DNA of 64,000 nucleotides from CAXBCP01 sp047638395 (GTDB taxonomy: Bacteria > Pseudomonadota > Alphaproteobacteria > MPNO01 > UBA830), in contig JBLIMV010000024.1 in the NCBI GenBank assembly GCA_047638395.1, positions 1 through 64,000 on the forward strand. The letters run 5' to 3'. The notes under the pieces were generated by a model. The model did no database searches and was not told the origin of the DNA. It saw nothing but the letters and a program-made list of their open reading frames with translations. Shown in pieces: positions 26,244 through 34,655 of the stretch; within the stretch, counting starts at the first letter, position 1, and every line of letters begins with the position of its first letter. The translations under genes and the position numbers were made by a program.

Positions 26244-26261
26244 AACTCAACTCTGGGAGTA

Positions 26262-27278
26262 ATGACGGTGAAAGCCTGGCTTATTGAAAACGACGACGGC
26301 ATCGACGCGCTTACCCTAACGGACGTGGAAATTGGCGACCCGGGTCCGGGCGAGGTGCGTGTGAAGATGAGGACATCTTCCATAAACCGGCGGGACATGA
26401 ACACGGTTATTGCCCCCAGTGCGCGCAACACGCCGCTACCGCGGATACCCAATTCCGATGGCGCGGGCGAAGTCGTCGCAGTCGGCGCGAACGTTACGGA
26501 ATTCAAACCGGGCGACCGCGTCGCGAGCTGCTTTTTCAAACGCTGGCAGGCGGGAAGGATTTCGGCTGCCGTGATGGCAAGTGCGCTCGGCGGTGCCGAA
26601 GAAGGCATGCTGTCGGAGGAAACCATCCTGCCCGAAGGCGCGCTGGTTCACCTACCCGATCATCTGAGCTGGGACGAGGCGGGGACGCTGACCTGTGCGG
26701 GGGTGACCGCATGGCACGGGCTTATCGCGCGTGGCGAGCTCAAAGCCGGGGACACCGTGCTGCTGCTCGGCACCGGCGGGGTGTCGATCTTCGGTCTTCA
26801 GTTCGCAAAGATGATGGGCGCACGGGTGATCATCACCTCCAAAAGCGGTGAGAAACTGGAACGCGCGCGCGCGCTCGGCGCGGATGAGACGATCAATTAC
26901 GCCGAGACGCCGGACTGGGATAACGCCGCGATGGATCTGACCGGCGGGGTCGGGGTCGATCATGTGCTCGAAGTCGGTGGGGCGGGCACGATTCAGAAAT
27001 CCGTTGGTGCGCTGGCTTTCGGCGGGCACATTGCCCTGATCGGCGTGTTGACGAAGGGTGAGCTGAACCCGCTCCCGCTCATGGGCAAATCCGGCCGGAT
27101 CAGCGGCATTTACGTCGGCAGCCGCGAGATGTTCCAGAATATGAACGCGGCCATCGGGGTCAATGGCATGAAACCGGTCATCGATCGTACGTTCGATTTT
27201 GACGATGCCCGGGCCGCCTATCACTGCATGCAGAGCGACAGCCATTTCGGCAAGATCGTTATTCGCACCGGGGCGTGA
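26262..27278 (+). CDS. zinc-independent MDR alcohol dehydrogenase / quinone oxidoreductase
   Basis: Medium-chain dehydrogenase of 338 aa. Seen: GroES-like N-terminal domain with NSDGAGEVVAVGANVTEFKPGDRV, and Rossmann motif LLLGTGGVSIFGLQFAKMMGA followed by Lys and Ser residues suggesting NADP preference. The structural-zinc Cys cluster is absent and the catalytic Cys is not at its usual place, so it belongs with quinone-reductase-like MDRs. SD GGGAG precedes ATG 26262, 18 bases after the lipocalin-like gene. Confidence 0.9.
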   Translation: MTVKAWLIENDDGIDALTLTDVEIGDPGPGEVRVKMRTSSINRRDMNTVIAPSARNTPLPRIPNSDGAGEVVAVGANVTEFKPGDRVASCFFKRWQAGRISAAVMASALGGAEEGMLSEETILPEGALVHLPDHLSWDEAGTLTCAGVTAWHGLIARGELKAGDTVLLLGTGGVSIFGLQFAKMMGARVIITSKSGEKLERARALGADETINYAETPDWDNAAMDLTGGVGVDHVLEVGGAGTIQKSVGALAFGGHIALIGVLTKGELNPLPLMGKSGRISGIYVGSREMFQNMNAAIGVNGMKPVIDRTFDFDDARAAYHCMQSDSHFGKIVIRTGA

Positions 27279-27351
27279 TACAAGGCCGTAAATACAGGCA
27301 AATAAATCTCCGTTGGACTGGCGGGAAACGATAAATCAGGGAGTTAAAATT

Positions 27352-28215
27352 ATGGTCAAACTGGCAGACAGTGACATCAAGACGCGCGAAGTTCTGGACT
27401 GGAAGGGACTGCACGTCTTCCATTTCCCCTTTTCATCCTGTTCCCAGAAGCTGCGCATTTTCCTCGCCCTTAAAGGCGTCGAGTGGGATTCGCACCTGGT
27501 CGACCTGATGGGCAACGAAAATCTGCAGGAATACTTCCTCGGCATCAATCCGCGCGGTCTTCTGCCGGTGTTGGTCCATGACGGCGATGTGCATATCGAG
27601 AGCAACGATATCCTGACCTATCTGGAAAGTGTCTACCCGGAACCGCGTCTGATTCCTGCGGGATCGGAGAACGAGGTCGCCGCCCTGCTGAAGCACGAGG
27701 ATGAGCTGCATCTTGATCTCCGCGCGCTGAGCTTCCGTTTCGTGTTCAATCCGCCCCATGCACCGAAATCTGCTGAAGATCTTGAGGTCTATGCAAATAC
27801 GGGTTCTGGCACGGTGAATGGCGAGAAAGACGGCCGGGTCGGCGTCGAGATTGATTTCTGGGAAACCATCGCATCCGAAGGCATCACCGACGAGGTCGCG
27901 CAGGCGGCCGCCGCGAAGTTCCGCAAGATATTTGGTGAGCTCGATGACCGGCTGGCCAATCAGACCTATCTGCTGGGCGATGATCTGAGCGTTCTGGATA
28001 TCGCGTGGTTCATTTACGCCAACCGCCTGACGCTGGCGGGTTATCCGATTGCAAAACTGCATCCGAATCTCGGTGCCTGGTACGCCCGCATCGAAGAGAT
28101 GCCGGCGATCAAGAAAGAGATCACGCTGCCGCCGCCGGTAAAAGAAAAGTTCGATGCGACCCGTGCCCAGCACATCGCAGACGGCGTTAATCTGGAAGTT
28201 GTCGCCGGGCTATAG
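27352..28215 (+). CDS. glutathione S-transferase family protein
   Basis: GST-like protein of 287 aa. Seen: thioredoxin-fold N-domain HFPFSSCSQKLRIFLALKGVE with a Ser/Cys pair where GSTs activate glutathione, cis-Pro region NPRGLLPVLVHDG, HIESNDILTYLE, and an all-helical C-domain with a long insertion before LGDDLSVLDIAW. Longer than usual GSTs. SD CAGGGAG before ATG 27352. The next gene is a second GST nine bases away, so the two may act together in glutathione-dependent cleavage or isomerisation. Confidence 0.88.
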   Translation: MVKLADSDIKTREVLDWKGLHVFHFPFSSCSQKLRIFLALKGVEWDSHLVDLMGNENLQEYFLGINPRGLLPVLVHDGDVHIESNDILTYLESVYPEPRLIPAGSENEVAALLKHEDELHLDLRALSFRFVFNPPHAPKSAEDLEVYANTGSGTVNGEKDGRVGVEIDFWETIASEGITDEVAQAAAAKFRKIFGELDDRLANQTYLLGDDLSVLDIAWFIYANRLTLAGYPIAKLHPNLGAWYARIEEMPAIKKEITLPPPVKEKFDATRAQHIADGVNLEVVAGL

Positions 28216-28223
28216 GCAGTTCG

Positions 28224-29045
28224 ATGACGCTCGAGCTTTATCAGTTCGGGGATTCTCCATGTTGCATGAAAGTGCGCGTGGTCCTGGCCGAGAAGAAACT
28301 GGTCTGGACCGAGCAGTTTCTGAAGTCCTGGCAGTTCGATCACTACCTGCCGGATTACCTGGCATTGAACCCGCACGGCATTGTGCCGACGCTGGTAGAT
28401 GACAGGCGGCCGATATTTCAGTCGAACGTCATCGCCGAGTATCTGGACGACAAGTACCCGGAACCGGTTCGTCTGAAGCCGGACGACCCGGTGTTGGCCG
28501 CGAAGATGCGAAAATGGATGGCCGAGGAGCAGGACCACCTGTTCAAGCAAATCATCGTGCTGAGCTTCAATACGATGATGAAGCTTCGGATCGAAGCATT
28601 CGGGCTGGACCGGATGATTGCGTGGTCGAAGCTTCATCCCGATCAGGCCAAAGCTCAGGATTATCTGACGCGCGTTGAGGCACCTGCGGATATGGAGGCG
28701 GTAAGGCGGGCGGAGAACGATTTCCGCCGGCACTCCGAATGGCTGGAGATTGATCTGGCCAAGGCATCCGGGCCGTGGATCTGTGGCGACCAGTTCACCC
28801 TGGCCGATATCTGCGTAGGCGTCATATTTGACCGGGTGGAGATTCTGGACCGGGAGCATCTTTGGGAGAATCTGCCGAACGTTACGGCCTGGTTTGACAG
28901 GTTGAAGCAGCGACCATCATATCAAAAGGGCGTTCATCCATGGTCCTATCGCATGTGGGGTCCGCGGAAATCTGTCGCCGATAATCCATTCGACGATACG
29001 GAGTATGCACCGCCCGGTACTGTGCACGACTGGTCCACCGGTTAA
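28224..29045 (+). CDS. glutathione S-transferase family protein
   Basis: Second GST-like protein, 273 aa. Seen: GDSPCCMKVRVVLAEKKL with two adjacent Cys at the active position, NPHGIVPTLVDDRR with the cis-Pro, FQSNVIAEYLDD, then a helical C-domain with FTLADICVGVIFDRVE. The tail (WGPRKSVADNPF) is extended. It resembles GST-type proteins of aromatic catabolic clusters. Ends nine bases from the convergent LLM gene. Confidence 0.88.
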   Translation: MTLELYQFGDSPCCMKVRVVLAEKKLVWTEQFLKSWQFDHYLPDYLALNPHGIVPTLVDDRRPIFQSNVIAEYLDDKYPEPVRLKPDDPVLAAKMRKWMAEEQDHLFKQIIVLSFNTMMKLRIEAFGLDRMIAWSKLHPDQAKAQDYLTRVEAPADMEAVRRAENDFRRHSEWLEIDLAKASGPWICGDQFTLADICVGVIFDRVEILDREHLWENLPNVTAWFDRLKQRPSYQKGVHPWSYRMWGPRKSVADNPFDDTEYAPPGTVHDWSTG

Positions 29046-29053
29046 GGGCTCCT

Positions 29054-29971
29054 TTAACGAACGGTTTTCCTGTCCAAGTCCATCACCTTTTCGGCGATGG
29101 TCTCCAGCATACGCCAGGCATATTCCGGCTCGCGGGCGGCGCGGCCGTCATCGGTGAAGGCATCCAGCAATACATCGGTGCAGCCAAGTTCTTCGAGTCC
29201 GGCAAGGTCGCGGTGGATCTGGGCAAGAGATCCTTCACCGGCAACGCGGGCGTCTTCCGCAAGGTCGCTGTCGGTGATCCTGAGCAGGATACGCGGGCAA
29301 AGCGCGGGCACCGATTTTTCTTCTGCTTCAGCGATGGCGCGCAGTTTGGGAATGCCGGTATCCCGCAGGCTGGCGACTGTCGCTTGGAACGGGTGCCAGG
29401 CTTCGCCAAACCGCACCGCACGCCGCAGTGCGGCAACGCTGCCGCCGCCGATCCAGATCGGCGGGTGAGGAGACTGAACCGGCATGGGTTTTGAATCCAC
29501 ATCGGTGAACTGGATAAATTCGCCGTCAAAAGAAGAAACCTCTTCGGTCCACATCTGACGTATGGCGGCAAGATACTCGTTTGCGATGGCCCCGCGTCGC
29601 TCAAACGGGACGTTCAGCGCGGCGTATTCCTGTTTTGCCCAGCCGACCCCAACGCCCAGGATGCAGCGGCCGCCGCTCAGCTGGTCGATATTGGCGAACG
29701 CACGGGCGATTTCCAGCGGGCTGCGATACGGCAGAATGATGACCGACGCGCCGATAGAGATATCCCGGGTAATTCCGGCGAGCCAGCCGAGGGTGGTGAG
29801 CGGCTCGTAGAAAGGTGCGGGGAACCGGCCACCCACATCGGGTGTGATGGTGACATGGTCCGACGTCATCAGGTGATGATAGCCCAGTGCTTCGACGAGA
29901 TTCGCCCACCTCGCAAGGGTGTCCGGTGTCGCGGCTGCACCAAAATTCACCAGATTTACGCCGACCTTCAT
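29054..29971 (-). CDS. LLM-class oxidoreductase, TIGR03619-like
   Basis: Luciferase-like TIM-barrel enzyme of 305 aa. Seen: MKVGVNLVNFGAAATPDTL, ALGYHHLMTSDHVTI, ASVIILPYRSPLEIARAFANIDQLSGGR and GVGVGWAKQEYAALNVPF. Annotation pipelines often call this group F420-dependent, but FMN use in Proteobacteria is more likely; cofactor not determinable here. ATG 29971 with GGAGAG is chosen over a start 24 codons upstream. It is divergent from the NTF2-like gene. Confidence 0.88.
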   Translation of the reverse strand: MKVGVNLVNFGAAATPDTLARWANLVEALGYHHLMTSDHVTITPDVGGRFPAPFYEPLTTLGWLAGITRDISIGASVIILPYRSPLEIARAFANIDQLSGGRCILGVGVGWAKQEYAALNVPFERRGAIANEYLAAIRQMWTEEVSSFDGEFIQFTDVDSKPMPVQSPHPPIWIGGGSVAALRRAVRFGEAWHPFQATVASLRDTGIPKLRAIAEAEEKSVPALCPRILLRITDSDLAEDARVAGEGSLAQIHRDLAGLEELGCTDVLLDAFTDDGRAAREPEYAWRMLETIAEKVMDLDRKTVR

Positions 29972-30050
29972 CGATCTCTCCTGTTTCCCTGAATGAGCAT
30001 ACAGTATCGCCGCCATGGGTTCGCTATACTCCGCAAAACCCAAGGAGAGA

Positions 30051-30440
30051 ATGATGAAGCGGGACGAACTTGTAGCGCTGGTCGAACGCTATTTTGGCGC
30101 GGTAGACGGAGAGGATTTTGACACATTACGTGCCGTCCTGACCGAAGACTGTGTGTTCTCGGTTGAGACACATGGTGTCGAACTGCAGGGGATCGCCGCC
30201 ATCGACGGCATGTTTCAAAAACTGTGGGCGGATCATGCATCGGTTCAGCATAAGGACTTTACCCATGTGTCCGATGCAGAGGGTGGCGGTGTCGCCAGTC
30301 GGTTCACCGTCGTGAACACAGAGCACGATGGCAATCTGACCTACAAATCCAACTGCAATTTTTTCGAGGTCGACGGCGCGCGCTTCAACAGGGTTGCGGT
30401 CTACATGGCCGGACCGAATACGTTGCACGAAAACGGCTAA
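30051..30440 (+). CDS. NTF2-like (SnoaL-type) protein
   Basis: Small cone-shaped alpha+beta-barrel protein of 129 aa. Seen: LVALVERYFGAVDGEDFDTL, LTEDCVFSVETHGVELQGI, and the last strands NLTYKSNCNFFEVDGARFNRVAVYM. SD AAGGAGA lies just upstream; ATG 30051 and ATG 30054 are both possible. Such proteins can be isomerases, dehydratases or ligand binders. Isolated between two leftward genes. Confidence 0.78.
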   Translation: MMKRDELVALVERYFGAVDGEDFDTLRAVLTEDCVFSVETHGVELQGIAAIDGMFQKLWADHASVQHKDFTHVSDAEGGGVASRFTVVNTEHDGNLTYKSNCNFFEVDGARFNRVAVYMAGPNTLHENG

Positions 30441-30470
30441 GCGCTTTGATGCTCGCGCGTCATGGCGACC

Positions 30471-32102
30471 TCAGTTTACGTGTTCTGCCGGCAACGCATC
30501 CCTGCCACGGATCATATCGGATGCCTTTTCAGCCATCATCAGGATAGCTGAATTTATGTGGGCCGATGTCAGGTCGGGCAGGGCGGAGCCGTCCACGACA
30601 CGAAGTTTCTCCGTGCCGCGCACTTTCATGTCTGGATCGAGCACGCAGTCCGGGCCTGTGCCCATCGGGCAGGTGCAGGCCGGGTGTTCAATCGTGCCCA
30701 GCGTATTGCGGACATATTCGTCTATCTGGTCGTCGGTTTTGATGTCGGTGCCCGGCGTTAGCTCGATGCCGCGATAGGGGGCCAGTGCGGCTTCGTTGGC
30801 GCATTCACGCGCCAGTTTGAAGCCTTCGCGCAACAGAACCAGGTCGTCGTTGTTGGACAGGAAACGGAAATCCAGTACCAGCGGCGCGCGTGGGTCGGTC
30901 GAGCGTAGACTTGCTTCGCCACGGCTTTTCGGATGGACGATACCGGCGCGGATTGCAAACCCGTCTTCGTATTTTTTCTTGATGCCGGGGAACCACGGGT
31001 TGGCATCGAGCGGCGCCCCCCGGAACAGGAATTCCAAATCGGCGACTTCCTGATCGGGCGTGCTTTTGAGAAACGCATGCATGCCGCCCGGGACAACCGA
31101 TGCCGGTCCGGTCCCGAACAAATAGGCGCGCACCATGCTGACCGCGAGCCGGTCGAAACGCAGCTCGTCGCGGAACCGGCTGGGATTTGTCGGGCGTGTC
31201 CAGAAATTGGACACCACCAGATGGTCCTGCAGGTTTTTCCCAACCGGCAGGTCCGACAGGCAGTCGATACCGAATTCCTTGAGATGAGCGGCAGGCCCAA
31301 TGCCTGACAGCATCAGCAATTGGGGGGTGTTGAACACGCCGCCAGACAGAATGACTTCCTGGTCGGCCATGGCTGTAACGGTTTTGCCGCGATGGAAATA
31401 TTCGATACCGGTCGCCGTCGTCCCGTTCATCAGGATGCGCGCGGCATGGGCGCGGGTATGGACGGTCAGGTTGGCACGGCCACGGGCAGGTTTCAGAAAT
31501 GCATTCGCCGATGATGATCGCCGGCCGTTCCGGATTGTGTACTGGCCCTTGCTGAAACCGACAGGCTGCGGGCCGTTATAGTCATCTGTGACGGGCAGGC
31601 CCTTGGCGTGTGCCGCCTCTATCCATGCCTCGAAGATGGGGTCTATCGTCTTGGCATGTTGCGTGCCGACCGGCCCATCGCCACCGCGCCAGGCACTCGC
31701 GCCTTTCTCCCAGGTTTCGCATCGTTTGAAATAGGGGAGAACCTCGGCATGTGACCAGCCGGTAGCCCCGTTGCGCGACCACCGGTCGTAATCGCCCGGA
31801 TGGCCGCGGGTATAGGCCATGATATTGACCGAGGACGACCCGCCAAGAACCTTGCCGCGTTTGATGTGTAACCGTCGGCCATTCATGGCTGCGTTCGGCT
31901 CACTCATATAGCCCCAGTCATGGAGCTTGTGCTGATGGATCTTGCCGACGCCGATCGGGATGTGAATCAGCGGATCCCAGTCGCGTCCACCTGCTTCGAG
32001 CAGGAGAACCGATACGGTGGGGTCTTCGGTCAGGCGGGCGGCGAGCGTGCAGCCCGCCGATCCCGCCCCGACGATGATGTAGTCGTAGCCTTTTGCCGCC
32101 AT
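30471..32102 (-). CDS. GMC-family oxidoreductase (choline/alcohol dehydrogenase-like)
   Basis: FAD enzyme of 543 aa. Seen: ADP-binding IIVGAGSAGCTLAARL with acidic LLLEAGG, the GMC signature GKVLGGSSSVNIMAYTRG, the second signature GVFNTPQLLMLSGIGP, and the C-terminal substrate end VVDGSALPDLTSAHINSAILM with a His/Asn pair (HPACTCPMG and SAHINS). Full length. It lies 33 bases downstream of the putative selenoprotein gene on the same strand, so a three-gene operon with the 2OG oxygenase is likely. Oxidises a primary alcohol; substrate unknown. Confidence 0.92.
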   Translation of the reverse strand: MAAKGYDYIIVGAGSAGCTLAARLTEDPTVSVLLLEAGGRDWDPLIHIPIGVGKIHQHKLHDWGYMSEPNAAMNGRRLHIKRGKVLGGSSSVNIMAYTRGHPGDYDRWSRNGATGWSHAEVLPYFKRCETWEKGASAWRGGDGPVGTQHAKTIDPIFEAWIEAAHAKGLPVTDDYNGPQPVGFSKGQYTIRNGRRSSSANAFLKPARGRANLTVHTRAHAARILMNGTTATGIEYFHRGKTVTAMADQEVILSGGVFNTPQLLMLSGIGPAAHLKEFGIDCLSDLPVGKNLQDHLVVSNFWTRPTNPSRFRDELRFDRLAVSMVRAYLFGTGPASVVPGGMHAFLKSTPDQEVADLEFLFRGAPLDANPWFPGIKKKYEDGFAIRAGIVHPKSRGEASLRSTDPRAPLVLDFRFLSNNDDLVLLREGFKLARECANEAALAPYRGIELTPGTDIKTDDQIDEYVRNTLGTIEHPACTCPMGTGPDCVLDPDMKVRGTEKLRVVDGSALPDLTSAHINSAILMMAEKASDMIRGRDALPAEHVN

Positions 32103-32135
32103 TTTAGTCTCTTGTTGTTATTGGACGGGCAAGTA

Positions 32136-32756
32136 TCACGTCCGTTTTTCGGCCCCGACCTGTGTCATCAACTGTTCCAGCGCTTCATAGGGCTGGGCCC
32201 CGACCACGCCAAAGCCGCCCGCGACATATGTCGGCACGCCGGTGACGCCGTATTGCTGCGATTTCTGCCAGTCGGCGTCGATTTCGGCTTCGAACGTGCG
32301 TTCCTCGAGCACCTTGCGGGCATCATCGACCGAAAGCCCGACACTGGCGACAGCCTCAAGCAGGACGTCGACGTCGCCGATATTCTTGGACTCGACGAAA
32401 TACGCTTTGTAGAGCGCCTCATGCAGTTTTTCACCGCCTTCGATCGTGTCCGCCCATTTGCCGAGTTCCTGGGAAAGACGGCTGTTATAGGAATGCGTCC
32501 GTTTGCCGTAAGGCAGGCCCTCGGCATCCATCCGCTCCTTCATATCGCTATACATCTTGTCGGGATCCAGCCCGCGCTGCGCATAGAACCCGGCCATTTC
32601 GCGGCCTTCGGCCGGCGTGTCGGGATGCAGCGGAAAGTGGATCAGCTTGATGTCGATATTGTAGTTTTCGCGAAGTTTTTCAATACGCACGGTACTGAGA
32701 TAACACCAGGGTCAAACGTAGTCGCTGAACAACTCCAGCGTGACGGGATCCGCCAT
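32136..32756 (-). CDS. DsbA/FrnE-family thioredoxin-fold protein with in-frame TGA, probable selenoprotein
   Basis: Read through one TGA this is a 206-aa DsbA-family (FrnE/2-hydroxychromene-2-carboxylate isomerase-like) protein. ATG 32756 is preceded by GGAGAG at ideal spacing and encodes MADPVTLELFSDYV, then TGA (32714-32712) at residue 15, then PWCYL. The stop codon falls exactly on the first Cys of the expected CPWC motif; the second Cys is kept. Downstream are FPLHPDTP, YGKRTHSYNSR and VTGVPTYV with the cis-Pro, all normal for the family. A hairpin at 32680-32698 fits a bacterial SECIS. The start an automatic caller would choose, GTG 32690, would remove strand 1 and the active site. The alternative is an inactivated gene or a base error. 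Confidence 0.78.
32680..32698 (-). promoter_or_regulatory. candidate bacterial SECIS hairpin
   Basis: Numbering the U of UGA as 1, bases 17-23 pair with 29-35 (seven pairs, one G-U) around the loop CGUGC at 24-28. The loop carries GU at 25-26. In the E. coli fdhF SECIS the SelB contacts are a GU in the apical loop at about 23-24 and a U at 17, so spacing and loop agree well. The hairpin lies inside the coding sequence, as bacterial SECIS elements do. Confidence 0.55.
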
Positions 32757-32817
32757 TTTTCTCTCCAATAATTGTTGATCAGGACAATGCCATGACGCGC
32801 GCCATCCCGCTAGTCAG

Positions 32818-33837
32818 TTAGGCGTTCGCGGGGGCACTTTTTGCCTCGCCAACATCATTGCCCTGTTCGTATTTCAGGTCGCGGTATTTGCCTGAAACAA
32901 CGGGATCGTACCTTGGCGGATTGTCAGGTCTGGCACAGGTCGGAATGCATTCGATCAGCGCGTCGTAATTGGGCTGCGTAAAGAAGCCAACAGATAGCCT
33001 GCCACGTGTCGGCTTGGAATTTTCCGGCGGGTTTACGACGCGGTGCATGTTGGACAGCCAGGTATCATTGGTCCAACGCATTAGAAGGTCACCGATATTG
33101 ATCACGAAGAACTCGGGCCGTGTCTCGACGTCGATCCACTCGCCCTTGCGGGTGCGGACCTGCAGGCCGCCGGCTTCGTCTTCTCCCATCAAGATGGTCA
33201 GGAAACCGTAATCGGTGTGTTCGCCCGCCCGGATCTGGCCCGGCGGTGGACCGTCGGCCAGCAGGGGATAATAGTTCAGACGGATTGCGGTTACATGCTT
33301 GTCGAGCTTGTCCTCAAACCAGTTTTCCGGGAGGCCGAGTGCCAGGGAGGCGATACGCCCCAAGTCGTGGATCAGGCGTTCCATCTCGGCGTAATAGGCG
33401 AGTGATGCTTCACGAAATGATGCGGGTTTGTCGGGCCAGATATTCGGGATGAAGTACTGTTTGCCTTCGGGCCCGTTGAAATAGGGCTCGTCCGGCCAGT
33501 CCTGCGGACCGTAATGATAAAATTCTTTGAGGTCGGGGGTCGCGTCGGGGCGCACTGTGCGCCCGAGGGATTCACCCTCCATCACCCGGAGGCCGCGCGG
33601 CGTGTCCGCCACGGGATGAACCGTTTCGCGTTTGACGGGCTCCGGCTGTTCGAAAAAGCTGTGCGACGCTTCGCGCAGATCTTCGACAAGGTGTTGATCG
33701 ACGCCATGCCCTGAAATCGCAAAGAATCCAATTTCAGTGCAGGCCGCGGCGACAGCCTCGGCGACCGCTTTCTTGCCGGCAGGGTCGCCGGACAGAAAGG
33801 GAGAAATATCGATAATCGGAACGGTGTCTAAAGACAT
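32818..33837 (-). CDS. isopenicillin-N-synthase-like 2-oxoglutarate/Fe(II) oxygenase
   Basis: Non-haem iron oxygenase of 339 aa. Seen: N-terminal DIOX_N region VPIIDISPFLSGD and IGFFAISGHGVD, then the iron site GEHTDYGFLTIL (His, Asp) and WLSNMHRVVNPP (His), and 2-oxoglutarate contact RLSVGFF (Arg-x-Ser). The length is typical. First gene of the leftward set with the DsbA-like selenoprotein candidate (61-base gap) and GMC oxidoreductase. Possible roles are hydroxylation or ring oxidation of a small substrate. Confidence 0.9.
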   Translation of the reverse strand: MSLDTVPIIDISPFLSGDPAGKKAVAEAVAAACTEIGFFAISGHGVDQHLVEDLREASHSFFEQPEPVKRETVHPVADTPRGLRVMEGESLGRTVRPDATPDLKEFYHYGPQDWPDEPYFNGPEGKQYFIPNIWPDKPASFREASLAYYAEMERLIHDLGRIASLALGLPENWFEDKLDKHVTAIRLNYYPLLADGPPPGQIRAGEHTDYGFLTILMGEDEAGGLQVRTRKGEWIDVETRPEFFVINIGDLLMRWTNDTWLSNMHRVVNPPENSKPTRGRLSVGFFTQPNYDALIECIPTCARPDNPPRYDPVVSGKYRDLKYEQGNDVGEAKSAPANA

Positions 33838-33915
33838 GAGCAGGGTCTCCGGGTTCGCGTCATCCCCCGGAGCTTATCACCCACCGGGGGAGGGGGCCAG
33901 ATCGGCGTACGCCCC

Positions 33916-34572
33916 TTAGTTCCCGATTGATTTCCGGCCCAGCGTCACCCGCACACCTTCAAGCGGGGGCTCCTCTGTCTTCTTGCCGAAAAGCTTGGCG
34001 ATCTTCGAGAAAAGCATGCGGATCGCGCGCCACAGTTTTGGCAGCAGCCAGATTGCCAGCAGGATGAAAACCACAAGGACGCCAATGAACACGGCCGGAT
34101 GCGACAGGGCGAGCCAGAGACCGCCAAACACGGCGACGTCTTCCGAGACGGATGCCGTCCAGTTCGAGAACGGTTCGGGCGATGTGTTAATCAGCAGACG
34201 ACTGCCTGCCTTTATCGTGTGGGTTGCCGCGGTGAGGACACCGCCGCCTGCACCAGCAGCCAGCATTTCGGCAGTGCTTGCATCGGCGAACACTGTGGCT
34301 GCCAGCACGGCGCCTGCGGGAACGCGGATGAAGGAATGGATGGTGTCCCAGGCGGAATCCACCCCGGGAATTTTGTCGGCAAAGAATTCAACGACGTACA
34401 TCGCGCCAGCCGCGGCGATCACCCAAGGGTTCTCCAGCGTTTCCAGGCCTGCCGGCAGGTCCATCGACCCGGTGGCACCCATGATGCCGAGCATGGCGCA
34501 GGTGGCGTACAAATTGAGGCCACTGGCCCAGGCGGCACCCATCGACAGGGCAATTAATGCTGTAATATCCAT
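33916..34572 (-). CDS. DUF4126 membrane protein
   Basis: Integral membrane protein of 218 aa with about six hydrophobic segments. Seen: LIALSMGAAWASGLNLYATCAMLG at the N-terminus (quoted in part as AWASGLNLYATC), YVVEFFADKIPGVDSAWD and THTIKAGSRLLINTSPEP, which are the conserved DUF4126 blocks, then two helices and a basic C-terminal tail (FGKKTEEPP). Function unknown. It is divergent from the DadA-like gene, with an 83-base intergenic region. Confidence 0.85.
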   Translation of the reverse strand: MDITALIALSMGAAWASGLNLYATCAMLGIMGATGSMDLPAGLETLENPWVIAAAGAMYVVEFFADKIPGVDSAWDTIHSFIRVPAGAVLAATVFADASTAEMLAAGAGGGVLTAATHTIKAGSRLLINTSPEPFSNWTASVSEDVAVFGGLWLALSHPAVFIGVLVVFILLAIWLLPKLWRAIRMLFSKIAKLFGKKTEEPPLEGVRVTLGRKSIGN

Positions 34573-34655
34573 CCTACTACTCTCACTCCTACCTATTGGA
34601 CTTCACCCTGTAATATGGGCATTTTGAAACAAATCCCAGCAAAGAAGTTGAATCG

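Noticed and set aside
29036..29056. GTTAAGG/CCTTTAAC hairpin between the GST and LLM genes
   Set aside because: Short, with a bulge and no T-run; too weak to call a terminator.
32136..32690. Starting the DsbA-like gene at GTG 32690
   Set aside because: It removes beta-strand 1 and the redox motif, has no SD, and ignores the strong SD and ATG at 32756.
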